Counted from the first letter of the stretch, positions 50,737-60,134 are shown. The stretch: DNA of 64,000 nucleotides from CAKVOD01 sp964606505 (GCA_964606505.1 CAZSGM010000001.1:62001-126000); one strand, 5' to 3'. Notes: generated by a model from the sequence alone, not told the origin. Translations and numbers: made by a program.

Positions 50737-53404
50737 ATGAACAAAAGCGAATTTGAAAATGTGAAAAAGTTGGGGGGGGGGGGGGTATTTAGTTGCTAAA
50801 AATAGCGACATAACTACTAAAAATGATAGGGATAACTGCAAAAATATGCAGGATAGCCGCCATTTTTTGCAATATTCGCAAAATTGCGAAAATTATAAAA
50901 GCTCTATAAATAATAGCAAAAATAATAATGAATTTTATTTAAAAAGCGACTTTACTAAAATAATTAATACAAATAAAAATTGCTTAGATAATACAAATAA
51001 AAAAGCGAATGATAATTATTTAACGAATAATAATTATTTAAATAACAAAAACCTCGCTCCCTTAAAAAATAGCTATAATAATGTAAGTTGCAAAAGTAAT
51101 GTGATTTGCAATAGTGATTTAAGATATAAAAACAATGCAACTCAAAATAGCAATATAGGTTGCAATAACAGTGCAAGTTCTAAACGTGGTTTAAGTTGCC
51201 AAAGTAAAGCGTGTTATAAAAGCACTGCATATTATGAAAACGGTATAAACTACAAAAGTTACACGACAAGGTGTTCCGCTACGACAAAAATTTGTTTGTG
51301 GCTTTTCTTGTTTGTCGCGTGTCTTGTAGTTACAATCGGGTTTGGCTGTTTTGGTGGAAACAATAACGACAGCCTCAAGGTTGACCTTGCGACGATTGAC
51401 ACAGCCATTGCGGAAGGAGCAACCGCTACATTTAGTGGTGGAGATGGCTCGGCATCAAATCCATATCAAATTGCAAATTATACCGATTTGCAGGCGCTTT
51501 CCAACGCCTGCAATACGTCTACAAGCGGAACAACGTACAACCACTTTAAAGATGAATACTTTAAGTTGACTGCCGACATAACAATTGGGACGGATTGGGT
51601 TCCAATTGCTACAAATTTGGATGGAACTACCGCAAAGTATTTTTCGGGCATTTTTGATGGTGCGAACCATACTATAAACATTAGCAATACAATTTCGGTT
51701 GTCGTATCGGGGAGTTCTGGGAATTATGGCTATTTGGGAAGTTTATTTGGGTATGTAGTAACGGGGGAAGTGAAAAATGTTACAATGAATTTTTCACTTG
51801 GAGAAAATTCTTTGTTTAGTGCGCCAAGCAGTGGTTATGGATATTTCGGCGGAATAGTAGGGAGATGTCAGAATGCCAGCATAAGTAACTGTAATGTTGT
51901 TGGTAATTCAATTGTGGTAATACCCGAATCAACGAATTTTGTCTATAATTATTTTGGTGGAATATTAGGATGTGGTACTTCTACTAGTACTAGTGGTACA
52001 AGCGCAAATACTATAGATAACTGCAGTTTAAGTGCAGATGTATCATTGACTAAATGCCTTGGTGCTGGGATAGTGTATGAATTAGTGGGCAATGTTTCTA
52101 ATTGTGTGGTAAGGTCTAATTTTATTGTTAATTCTTCTTCTTTCATCCTTCAGGAAGATTATGTTGGCGGGATTGCAGGAAGTGCAACACATGTTTCAAA
52201 TTGTAAATTCTTAGGGGGAGGGTTTACAAACAAACGCAGGAATATAATCCGTTCGGGTATTATAGTAGGAGAAGCGACAACGGTTGAAAATTGTGTGGTA
52301 GCAAGTGATGGAGATGACGATGCGAATTTTGATATAATTTGTGGGGATGGTGGCAATACAAAAGCCCCAAGATGCGGATTGATTGCAGGTAAAGCAACAA
52401 CAATCAGTAAATGCAGTGTCGAAGCCACTGGTGTGAAACTACAAGTGGGTGCTGATTATGGCGGGCTAGGGGGAATACTTGCAGGCGAAGTGGGCACAAT
52501 GAGTAATTGCGTTGCAAATGTGTCTGTTAGTACAATTAGTTTTGATGATGTTAGTGAGTTTGGTTTCATTGTGGGGGAGGCAACGGGAATTGTGAACAAC
52601 TGCATTTCAATTGTGTATGCGACAACAGTTGCTGATGCGTGGCGAGAAGGAGCTTGGATTTATTCAATGGGGGCTAGGGGAACATTTTATAACTGCGTCG
52701 TAGTGGGCTGTACGAACTCGCTGACAAGTTCAAACGCGGGAACTGATAGTAACGGAACAGCAAACAGCGATGGCGATGAAGCATTTGCTAACACTACGGA
52801 TAAAATGGTAATGGGAACAGGTGGGATTTATGCACTATCTTCCAATGTAACGGGGGCTAATACTAATTTGACTAAATTGAAAACTGCAACCACATATACG
52901 GACACTGCAGCGTACGGAAGCAGTGCAACAACTACTTTCAAATGGGATGCAACCAGCACATACAAGTGGGATTTTAAAAATACTTGGGCAATAAAAAGCA
53001 CTATGAATGGTGGGTATCCGATTTTGCAGTTGGCTATAACATCCTACAACATCACGCTCAACGTAACCACCAACCTTAGCGGGTCTACTTCGTCCTCGAC
53101 CAGCGGTTCAACAAGCGGTTCATCCTCAACAACCGCCACGGCAAACCCTGCGCAGTTTATAATCTACCGCTTCGACGAGTCGGGTAACGTCGTCAACCAG
53201 TTTGTGGTTCGCAACGGCAGCACGGTAACCTTTGAAGTTGACAAAAACAAAGCCTTTACCATAATGATAAACTATAAACTCTATATGGTAACAACAATTG
53301 ACGCCGAGTCGACAAACAAGAAAACCTTTACTCCGACTGCCGACACAACAATCAATATATCCATAACCGCGCCTGCAGGTGTCAACAACTGGATTGTCGT
53401 TTAA
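50737..53404 (+). CDS. Phase-variable GLUG-type surface protein 2, sequenced allele out of frame (OFF)
   Basis: AAGGAG (50720-50725) and ATG at 50737 start MNKSEFENVKKLGGGG, which ends at TAA 50797 because of 14 consecutive G. With 13 G (or 16) the same ATG enters a frame that is open to 53404, giving 888 residues. The first 180 residues are hydrophilic and rich in Asn, Lys, Ser, Tyr and Cys. A membrane segment (ICLWLFLFVACLVVTIGFGCFG) follows, then an exported beta-rich part starting FSGGDGSASNPYQIANYTDLQAL with WVPIATN-FSGIFDGANHTI, the same GLUG-type opening as in the other two large surface proteins. A Ser/Thr linker and a small C-terminal domain end in NNWIVV. The ATG at 50846 has no ribosome binding site, so the upstream start is needed. 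Probably a switchable surface adhesin. Confidence 0.85.
50772..50785 (+). repeat. Homopolymeric G14 tract (contingency locus 2)
   Basis: Fourteen G from codon 12 of the gene. G13 or G16 is in frame; G14 and G15 stop within a few codons after the tract. The required change (-1 or +2) is the same as at the first locus. Confidence 0.92.
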
Positions 53405-54208
53405 TGCGGGATATGAAAATTAAATCATATTAAATAAATTTATTTGTTAGATAAAATAATTATAAATAAAATTAATATATTTTAATTATAATTATAAATT
53501 TATTAATCATAAATAGGATTATATTAATTACAAATGGGGATATAATTATTAATTAATTATCAATAAAAATACATTAATTAATAATAAGCATATTCAATTG
53601 ATAACAAGTATATTTAATTAATAATGAACGCAATTAATAAATATTATTAATAATTAATAGACATATTAAATAATAATTGAGTAATTTTACTTAATAAGTA
53701 ATTATTATTTAATTAAAATAAGTAATTAAAACAATAAATTAATATTAATTAAATAATTAAAATATCAATAATAAATAAAATATTAATAATAATTGTTTAG
53801 TAATTAAATTAATAAATAAAAACCTTATCAATTTAATCGGGGAATAAAAATTTATTTAATTAATTAATAATAATTTAATTAATTAAATCAGTAAAATCAA
53901 TAAAAAAAGTGCGAAAAATCTATATTTTTCACACTTTTTTTGTATTTATTTTTTACTAATATTTATATTTATTTCATAATTACTTATTTATTATTAAACT
54001 ATAATAATTCTTCTAATAATTAACTACATTATTTTTATAATTAATTATTATGTTTTTTCTAATAATTTATTTAATTTTGCATTTATTATTTTTTAATTTA
54101 ATAAACAAATTATAATTGTGGTTAATAAATACAATTAATTATTTTGTGTTTATTAATTAAATATTTTAATAATTATTTAATTGCTCATTATCTGTATTTT
54201 TTATTCAG
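53405..54208. other. AT-only spacer with terminator
   Basis: About 800 bp composed almost entirely of AATTAATAA-type words, with no gene. At 53902-53941 a hairpin AAAAAGTGCGAAAAAT/ATTTTTCACACTTTTT (one C-A mismatch, which becomes a U-G pair in minus-strand RNA) is flanked by A and T runs, so it could terminate transcripts from both sides. Confidence 0.75.
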
Positions 54209-54688
54209 TTATTTGCGCGCATTAAAAATGCAGTTTTTTATTAATTGCAAGTTGGCGGGGGTGATGTGCTTTTTTTCGACGGGGAATGCGGAGACTCTGT
54301 TAACAAAAAGGAAGAGGTAGTCGGAACTCTCCTTGACTTTTTCAATTTGCGAGTAAAGCACGCGAACGGCGCCAAGGTTTTCCGACTGCTTAAATGTTAC
54401 GATTGTAATACCCGTTTCGTCGAACTGATAAATGTTGACGCTGTTTTCTTCCATTGGGCGTTTGTACATCTTGGTTAATGCGCTTAAGTATACGATTCCA
54501 AAACCAAGCGGGAGCGCAAACGCGAGCAGCCAAACCGTCCAGCCGGTTTCATTAAAAATGAAATCGCTAACTAGGTACGTAATCACGCCTGCCGTGCCAA
54601 TAATGGTAGCCAGCCACGCGCCGATGTAGAGTTTTTTTGTCATTGACTTGTAAATGCCATTAGTTAAAACTGTTGTTGCTTCTATCAT
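54209..54688 (-). CDS. YcxB-like membrane protein
   Basis: The 159-residue protein has two membrane helices near residues 20-41 (LYIGAWLATIIGTAGVITYLV) and 50-70 (VWLLAFALPLGFGIVYLSAL), followed by a soluble domain. The soluble part has the pattern of the YcxB-like C-terminal domain: FDETGITIVTFKQSENLGAVRVLYSQIEKVKESSDYLFLFVNRVSAFPVEKK. Function of that family is unknown. AAGGAA precedes the start. It follows the PLP-enzyme gene on the same strand by 15 bases, so they are probably co-transcribed. Confidence 0.75.
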   Translation of the reverse strand: MIEATTVLTNGIYKSMTKKLYIGAWLATIIGTAGVITYLVSDFIFNETGWTVWLLAFALPLGFGIVYLSALTKMYKRPMEENSVNIYQFDETGITIVTFKQSENLGAVRVLYSQIEKVKESSDYLFLFVNRVSAFPVEKKHITPANLQLIKNCIFNARK

Positions 54689-54703
54689 AATAAATTCCTT
54701 ATT

Positions 54704-55966
54704 TTATTCATTGGTGGGTTTTGTTAGGTGTGTCAGTGAAATGAGAATACCGAGTTTGCCGTATTCGTAAGTCAGTCCGCCCTGCATATACGCGGTGTAT
54801 GGTGGGCAGATGGGCCCGTCGCAGCTAAGTTCAATTGTTGAGCCTGAGATAAAACTCCCGCTCGCCATAATCTCCTCGTGTGGATACCCCGGCATTGGGC
54901 TTGGCATAAGCGTTACAAAGTTTTCGAGTGCGACGCCCTTTTGTATCCCGCGGCAAAACTCAATCAGTTCCTCCGCTGAGTGTAGGCGGATTGTCTGCAC
55001 AATGTCCGCTCTTTCGTCGTCGAAACGCGGGCTGACGTCGTAACCAAGTTTTTCGAGCAGGCGGCTCGCGAGCGCCATAGTTTTTAGGCTCGACATAACG
55101 ACGTTAGGCGCGTGATAAACGCCCTTGAAAAACGACAGCGTTTGGTTGAGGTTCGCGCCGATGTCCTTGCCGACGCACGGCGCAGAAAAACGTTCCGCAA
55201 CATCGTTGACGTATTCAGCCTTGCCGACAATGTAACCCCCTGTTTTGGCTTGCCCCGCGCCGAGGTTTTTCATTAGTGAGCCGACCAAAATGTCCGCGCC
55301 AACTTCGGTAGGTTCGCGTTTTTCAACAAAGTCTCCGTAGCAGTTGTCGACCATAATAATGACGTCCTTATCAACCTCGCGAATTGCGGCGCAGACGCGC
55401 TCAATTTTCTCAACGCTGAGGCTTAGGCGTGAACTATAACCGCGGGAGCGTTGGATTTCAACCATTCTGACGCGTTTTTTTTGCAGACGCGCAATAATGG
55501 CAGGGATGTCGAAGTCGTCGTTTACAAGGTCGATTTGTTCAAAACTTATCCCGTGCGCCTTGAGTGAGTTGCGGCTGTCGCCCGTAAGCCCGATTATGCT
55601 CTTGAGCGAGTCGTAAGGTTCGCCCGTGATTGAAAGCAGTGTGTCCCCGTGTTTGAGCAGCCCGAAAAACGTGAGCGAAAGCGCGTGCGTGCCCGACATA
55701 ATTTGCGGGCGGACGAGCGCATCCTCGGTGTGGAAAATCTGGCTGTAAACGCGTTCAAGTTTTTCGCGCCCAATGTCGTAGTAGCCGTAACCCGTGTTTT
55801 CGCAAAAGTCTGTGCAGGTAAGTTTTACGTCCCCAAACGCCTTTAAAACTTTCGCGCTATTAAATAAGCAAACCTCTTCAAACTTTTTGAATGTAGGTTG
55901 CAAGTCCTGCTCCGCCTGCGCGCAGAGCGTCAATAATTCTTCTGAAATATCTAATTCGTTGTACAT
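54704..55966 (-). CDS. PLP-dependent enzyme of the aluminium-resistance/methionine gamma-lyase-like family
   Basis: The 420-residue protein matches the YnbB-type family often called aluminium resistance protein, which belongs to the Cys/Met metabolism PLP fold. Family segments are FxENTGYGYYDIGREKLERVYSQIF, VRPQIMSGTHALSLTFFGLLKHGD, RSRGYSSRLSLSVEKI, IIMVDNCYGDF and GSLMKNLGAG, where the Lys is the likely PLP Schiff-base residue. Later come FKGVYHAPNVVMSSLK and SFISGSTIELSCDGPICPPYTAYMQGGLTYEYGKLGILI. The reaction is not established; a sulfur amino acid lyase activity is inferred from the fold. A ribosome binding site precedes the ATG, and the YcxB-like gene follows closely. Confidence 0.93.
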   Translation of the reverse strand: MYNELDISEELLTLCAQAEQDLQPTFKKFEEVCLFNSAKVLKAFGDVKLTCTDFCENTGYGYYDIGREKLERVYSQIFHTEDALVRPQIMSGTHALSLTFFGLLKHGDTLLSITGEPYDSLKSIIGLTGDSRNSLKAHGISFEQIDLVNDDFDIPAIIARLQKKRVRMVEIQRSRGYSSRLSLSVEKIERVCAAIREVDKDVIIMVDNCYGDFVEKREPTEVGADILVGSLMKNLGAGQAKTGGYIVGKAEYVNDVAERFSAPCVGKDIGANLNQTLSFFKGVYHAPNVVMSSLKTMALASRLLEKLGYDVSPRFDDERADIVQTIRLHSAEELIEFCRGIQKGVALENFVTLMPSPMPGYPHEEIMASGSFISGSTIELSCDGPICPPYTAYMQGGLTYEYGKLGILISLTHLTKPTNE

Positions 55967-56398
55967 TTTTGTTCCTTTTTAGTGTTTTATTTTAATTTTG
56001 TAAATATGATAACATATTTTTAAAAATAAGTAAATGAATTGCACACAAATTAATTTTTTTGCGCGGCGGGTGTAACCTTTTGCTGTTGCGGGCGCGCGGT
56101 TGGTGTTTTAGGAACTACTTGAGTGGATGTTTTAGTTCGGTTGAGTTTTGTAGTTGAATGGGGTGTGGCGGCTCGGCGGCGGTTTCTTTGTTTGCGCGGC
56201 TGGTGTGGGAATTTGGACGCGAGTGCGGCGGCAACTTTGGGGAGTTTAAGTTTTGCTAGTAAATTTAATAGCCTAGCGTTTGCGTGGGCGCGGTGTTGAC
56301 TTAATTTGGCGTAAGTGTTATAATATGAGAACCTACCGCGACGCAATTGCAGCGGTATTTTAATATTATATATAATAAGGAATAAGAGGAGAAACAAA
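55967..56398. other. Spacer and leader upstream of pnuC
   Basis: The left part carries the divergent start region of the PLP-enzyme gene; the middle is GC-rich without a supported gene. A promoter with TTGACT (56296-56301) and TATAAT (56319-56324), 17-bp spacing, precedes pnuC. The roughly 70-nt leader has a TACCGC/GCGGTA hairpin (about 56334-56357). pnuC leaders are sometimes riboswitches, but this one does not match a motif I can verify. Confidence 0.6.
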
Positions 56399-57469
56399 AT
56401 GGATACTAAAGAAAACAAAAACAAGGGGGCTGACCAAGTGTCAGAAACCAGCGAAATTACAAAAGCGGAGGGGAGAGCAGGCGCGAGCGAGGGGACGCAA
56501 CAAGGGGCGCAGGCGCAAAGTGTTGTTGAGCCTTTAGACAATCGCGGGCAAGGTGCCGAGCAAAAAGTTTGCGAAGGTGCTGCGCAAGAGGACGAAACTC
56601 AATTAGGCGGCAGCGACGCAAAGGTTGCGGGCAAATTAGAGACGCAAAGCGGTTCTAAAAACGCGTGCAAGTGTTGTGCCTGCAACAAAAAAGAGAAAAC
56701 TGCGGGTAAGGGCAACTGGCTCGTGAGGTTGTGGAAATATTATTCGCCGTACGAAAAAATATGGTTATTTTCAATTTGTTCGGTCGGGATACTGCTCGGG
56801 ATTTTGTTTCCCGAGGACGCGGGGCAGCCAAACTGGTTGCGCGTGATTGAAATTCTTGTCATCGTCGGCGGTTGCTCGTGTGAGTTGTTGTTAAGTAAGC
56901 AATCACGCTGGGCGTTCATTGTTTCGTTCGTCTTGTACGACACGACGCAGACGATTGTGTATTTTGCAAACGGCTTGTACATAAGCGCGCTGTTTGAAAT
57001 TATTTTCTGGATACCGATTTTGTTCGTTTCCTTTTACCAATGGACAAAACAGGCGGACGCGAAAAACGCCACGCTCACGGTTGTTAAAAACGTCAACTAC
57101 GCGCGCGACCTTGCGATATTTGTTGGCGTGCTGATTGTTTCCGTCGTAACGGGGCTGCTGTTCACAACAATTGGCGCGCTTGCCGAGTCAATGCCTGACT
57201 GGTGGTACCTTGACGCGCTCGCTAACACGTTTAGCGTTTGCAACGGGCTGTTTTTGGTGTTTAGGTTTAAAGAGCAGTGGTTGCCGTGGATTGGCGTTGC
57301 ACTCGTTGAGGCGGTTATGTGGATATTGAGCGGACAGTACATAATGCTCGTGCTTTCTGTCGGGTACTTGATGAACTCGCTGTACGGGTTGCTAAAATGG
57401 CAAAAGTACATAAAAACACACCCTGAAGAGCAGGCAAAACGCAAAACGGGGAAAGTCGAAGGTAAATAA
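56399..57469 (+). CDS. pnuC: PnuC-type nicotinamide riboside/mononucleotide transporter with long N-terminal extension
   Basis: In this 356-residue protein the first 100 residues are hydrophilic and low complexity (Glu/Gln/Gly/Ala-rich, with a small CKCCACNKK cluster near 95), unusual for the family. From about residue 105 it follows PnuC, with seven hydrophobic segments and the diagnostic C-terminal stretch FLVFRFKEQWLPWIGVALVEAVMWILSGQYIMLVLSVGYLMNSLYGLLKW. PnuC proteins move vitamin B3-type NAD precursors by facilitated diffusion, with trapping by phosphorylation inside. The kinase partner is not in the window. AGAGGAG precedes the ATG, and the gene has its own promoter. Confidence 0.9.
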   Translation: MDTKENKNKGADQVSETSEITKAEGRAGASEGTQQGAQAQSVVEPLDNRGQGAEQKVCEGAAQEDETQLGGSDAKVAGKLETQSGSKNACKCCACNKKEKTAGKGNWLVRLWKYYSPYEKIWLFSICSVGILLGILFPEDAGQPNWLRVIEILVIVGGCSCELLLSKQSRWAFIVSFVLYDTTQTIVYFANGLYISALFEIIFWIPILFVSFYQWTKQADAKNATLTVVKNVNYARDLAIFVGVLIVSVVTGLLFTTIGALAESMPDWWYLDALANTFSVCNGLFLVFRFKEQWLPWIGVALVEAVMWILSGQYIMLVLSVGYLMNSLYGLLKWQKYIKTHPEEQAKRKTGKVEGK

Positions 57470-57515
57470 ATTTACAAAAAAATATAGCCGCGCCCGACTA
57501 ATTTAGTGCAAACCC

Positions 57516-57545
57516 TTGACAAAAAGGGGCGCTTTCGGGTAAAAT
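57516..57545 (+). promoter_or_regulatory. Promoter of efp
   Basis: TTGACA (57516-57521) and TAAAAT (57540-57545), 18-bp spacing. Confidence 0.75.
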
Positions 57546-57575
57546 ATAATATAAATTTTAGGAGAATGATAACAT

Positions 57576-58130
57576 ATGGAAATATCAGAGGTAAAAAAAG
57601 GTATGCACGTCCTTATTGACGGCGAATTGTATCAAGTTATCGACTTTTTACACGTAAAACCTGGTAAGGGCGCGGCATTTATGAGCACAAGAATTAAGAA
57701 AGTGCGCACTGGGGTTACTATTGACAGGAACTTCAACACAAACTACAAGATTGAGGAAGCGCACATTTCTAGACGCAACGCTCAATATCTTTACAACGAT
57801 GGCGACACTTATTACTTTATGGATAACGAGAGTTTTGAACAATCGGAAATCCCTGCTGATAAGGTTGCGGACAACAAAAACTTCTTGATTGAAAACTCAA
57901 GTGTTGATATTGTAACTTTCAACAACGAGTTGCTTGGGATTATTATTCCAGAAAAGATTGAAATGACGGTTGTCAGCATTGACCCTGCGACGATTGCTTC
58001 TACGGCGACAAAGCCTACTGTTGAGGCAATCCTTGAGACAGGACACAAACTTAGAGTGCCTGAATTTATCAAAGAGGGCGAAAAAATTATTGTTACAACT
58101 AGCGACGGAAAGTATTATTCACGCGCGTAG
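57576..58130 (+). CDS. efp: Elongation factor P
   Basis: The 184-residue protein is the normal length for EF-P. The N-terminal KOW-like domain carries the loop VKPGKGAAFMSTRIK with Lys31 at its tip, the residue that is post-translationally modified in many bacteria. The middle OB domain (EQSEIPADKVADNKNFLIENSSVDIVTFNNELLGIIIPEKIEMTV) and the C-terminal OB domain (PTVEAILETGHKLRVPEFIKEGEKIIVTTSDGKYYSRA) follow. EF-P binds next to the ribosomal P site and relieves stalling at polyproline. AGGAG lies 11 bases upstream. No modification enzyme gene is nearby. Confidence 0.97.
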   Translation: MEISEVKKGMHVLIDGELYQVIDFLHVKPGKGAAFMSTRIKKVRTGVTIDRNFNTNYKIEEAHISRRNAQYLYNDGDTYYFMDNESFEQSEIPADKVADNKNFLIENSSVDIVTFNNELLGIIIPEKIEMTVVSIDPATIASTATKPTVEAILETGHKLRVPEFIKEGEKIIVTTSDGKYYSRA

Positions 58131-58138
58131 GTGTTTGG

Positions 58139-58168
58139 GCGCTTTTGCTATATGCAAGGGCGCTTTTT
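58139..58168 (+). terminator. Terminator of efp
   Basis: Stem GCGCTTTTGC/GCAAGGGCGC (two G-U pairs) with loop TATAT and a T run. Confidence 0.75.
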
Positions 58169-58402
58169 GTTAAATGTGGGGCGCGGGGTATTTGCTAATT
58201 AATGGATTGATTAGCAAAAAAATATTGAATTAATAAATTAGTGAAAGCAATGAATTGCGAAAAGCAATTGATTGATTATTAATAAGGAAAACATTTTTAA
58301 AAGGTTGTTTAAGTAAGAAATTATTGCTTAAATAAACATAATGATTAAATTAAACAAAAACGTATTAGCGATTAAATCAATAAAAACAATATAGGAGAGA
58401 GT

Positions 58403-59146
58403 ATGGCGAAAGTTGCGATGGTTACGGGGGCAAGCCGCGGGATTGGAAGAACGACGGCGCTGGAGTTTGCAAAGAATGGGTATGATGTTGTGGTTACTTA
58501 CTTTGAAAACGCGGCGCTCATTGAGGGCGTGCGCGAGGAAGTTGAGAAACTGGGGCGCAGGTGCCTTGCGTTTCAGTGCGACATATCGGATGAGGAGCGC
58601 GTCAAGGAGATTGTTTACAAGGCGGTCAAGGAGTTCAAAAAAATTGACGTGCTCGTCAACAACGCGAGTATTGCAAACGACGCGCTGTTTGGGCAAAAAA
58701 GCGTTGAGGACTTTAGGCGTGTTTTGGACGTTAACTTGGTCGGGACGTTTATTGTCAGCAAAAACGTCGGGGAGTTTATGCTCGAAAACAAAAGCGGGAA
58801 GATTATCAACATTGCGAGTACAAACGGGATAAATACTTATTACCCTATGTGCGTTGACTACGACGCGTCTAAGGCGGGCATAATTTCGTTGACGCACAAT
58901 TTGGCTATGCAGTTTGCGCCCTACATAACAGTGAACGCCGTCGCCCCTGGGTTTATCGCGACGCAAAGCGAAATCAAGGATATGTGCGAGGAGTTTATCA
59001 AGTCGGAAGAGGGAAAAATCTTCTTAAAGCGCGCAGGAACAGAAGAGGACGTTGCAAACTTGGTTTTGTTCTTGGCGTCAAATAAGGCAAATTTTATCAA
59101 CAATGAAGTTATCCGCATTGATGGCGGAATGTACGGCGCGTTCTAA
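58403..59146 (+). CDS. SDR-family oxidoreductase, FabG-like
   Basis: This 247-residue protein is a classical short-chain dehydrogenase. The cofactor glycine motif TGASRGIG is at residues 8-15, DVLVNNAS lies near residue 80, catalytic Ser sits in INIASTNG, and the YxxxK pair in DYDASKAG. The NAVAPGFI and C-terminal RIDGGMY segments follow. The sequence is closest to the 3-oxoacyl-ACP reductase (FabG) group, but no fatty-acid genes are nearby, so the substrate is open. The family Tyr is preceded by an unusual YYPMCVD stretch. AGGAGAG precedes the ATG, and a 270-bp AT-rich spacer without genes separates it from efp. Confidence 0.9.
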   Translation: MAKVAMVTGASRGIGRTTALEFAKNGYDVVVTYFENAALIEGVREEVEKLGRRCLAFQCDISDEERVKEIVYKAVKEFKKIDVLVNNASIANDALFGQKSVEDFRRVLDVNLVGTFIVSKNVGEFMLENKSGKIINIASTNGINTYYPMCVDYDASKAGIISLTHNLAMQFAPYITVNAVAPGFIATQSEIKDMCEEFIKSEEGKIFLKRAGTEEDVANLVLFLASNKANFINNEVIRIDGGMYGAF

Positions 59147-59383
59147 CGCTTGCTCGGCGCAACCTCTATATGCGGTCGCGCTACAACACTCGCTTTGAGC
59201 AATCTCAGTTTGCGAATTGCTAAACATTTACACGTGGTGCAGGTAGCACAAAAGGGCGGAATTTAAACACTTGCACGCGGGTGCGCGTCTGCGCAGTTAG
59301 TAATGTAATTCATTTAAGTGTACGGCGCGCTAAAACACTTGCACGCGGGCGCAGGAGTTGTTTTTTTTTGAATATAAAATTAA
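59147..59383. other. Spacer with a repeated GC-rich word
   Basis: No gene is supported. The word ACACTTGCACGCGGG occurs twice, about 67 bp apart (near 59267 and 59335). Confidence 0.5.
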
Positions 59384-59425
59384 GGTTATCCACAATGGGT
59401 GCAATTTTGTGGATAACCCTTTTTT
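59384..59425 (+). terminator. Hairpin terminator made of two inverted DnaA-box nonamers
   Basis: Arms GGTTATCCACAA and TTGTGGATAACC (12 bp, perfect) with an 11-base loop and a tail CTTTTTT. Each arm contains a perfect DnaA box (TTATCCACA at 59386-59394 and TGTGGATAA at 59408-59416). Confidence 0.8.
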
Positions 59426-59541
59426 GTATTTGTCGCGATTGTTTATGTGTAACCCACTTTGCTTTATTGTACGAGTTTGCGCTTTTACATAATGAAAAAT
59501 ATTGGTGTTAAGCAACTTAAATATGCGCGGTGGCAAATATT

Positions 59542-59577
59542 CTAGGCAATTCAAGTATTTGAATTGCCTAGTTTTTT
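59542..59577 (+). terminator. Second terminator-like hairpin
   Basis: Perfect 13-bp stem CTAGGCAATTCAA/TTGAATTGCCTAG with a 4-base loop and six T. Nothing recognisable is transcribed between this hairpin and the previous one. Confidence 0.8.
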
Positions 59578-59620
59578 ATTATTCCTTTTGTTGGGGTGTC
59601 GTGCTTGGATTTGGTGCACT

Positions 59621-59909
59621 TGTCGGGTTTTGTCGCAAATTGTTGAATTTTGACACATTTTGCCAAATCTTGTCAAACTTTGTCAAAATTTGGGAGAATA
59701 TGTCAAAATTTGTAGAATAATGTCAGATTGTGTCAAAATTTGTAGAAATTTGTCGAAAATTTTTAAATTCTGTCGAAATTTAAAATATTTTGTCGATTTA
59801 TAAAATAAATTGTAGAATTATAAAATATTTTGTCGAAAATAATAACATTTTGTCAAAATTTGTCGAAAGATTAAATAATTTGTAGAAACTTGTTGAAACG
59901 TGTCAAATT
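59621..59909 (+). repeat. Array of 29 in-register 10-bp units, consensus TGTCRAAATT
   Basis: Read in blocks of ten from 59621, 22 of the 29 blocks begin with TG and 20 with TGT. Typical units are TGTCAAAATT (59681, 59701, 59731, 59851), TGTAGAAATT, TGTCGAAATT and TGTCGAAAAT, interspersed with units like TAAAATATTT. All are on the same strand with no register slip until the last unit (59910). The unit contains TGTCGAA/TGTCAAA, the core of a Spo0A box. No protein-coding frame is supported here. Confidence 0.85.
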
Positions 59910-60010
59910 TGTCGAAAAGCAAAAAATAGTAAAGCAGACGGCGCGCGAGAAGTGCTGGGTGTGCGGCGTGTTTAGATTGCAGTGGCAGACGGGAATTGCG
60001 GCGGGTGGGT

Positions 60011-60089
60011 TTTGATTGGTGCGGGTAAGGCAAACGGCATTGCGGCGAGTGCCACGATTGCAGAGGGGAAGTGCTTTGATTGGTGCGGG
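60011..60089. repeat. 15-bp direct repeat
   Basis: TTTGATTGGTGCGGG at 60011-60025 and 60075-60089, within a GC-rich stretch between the 10-bp array and the promoter of the next gene. Confidence 0.8.
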
Positions 60090-60104
60090 GGTTATTCAAT
60101 TTGT

Positions 60105-60134
60105 TTGCAAAAAATGTGTCAATTGTGGTATACT
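60105..60134 (+). promoter_or_regulatory. Probable promoter of the MBG-repeat lipoprotein
   Basis: TTGCAA (60105-60110) and TATACT (60129-60134), 18-bp spacing, about 28 bp before the start codon. Confidence 0.5.

Noticed and set aside
56331..56398. pnuC leader as an NAD-type riboswitch
   Set aside because: The leader is short with one hairpin, and I cannot match it to a defined consensus.
59502..59720. 72-codon frame running into the 10-bp array
   Set aside because: Covers a terminator hairpin and the start of a 10-bp period repeat, which is not a coding period.
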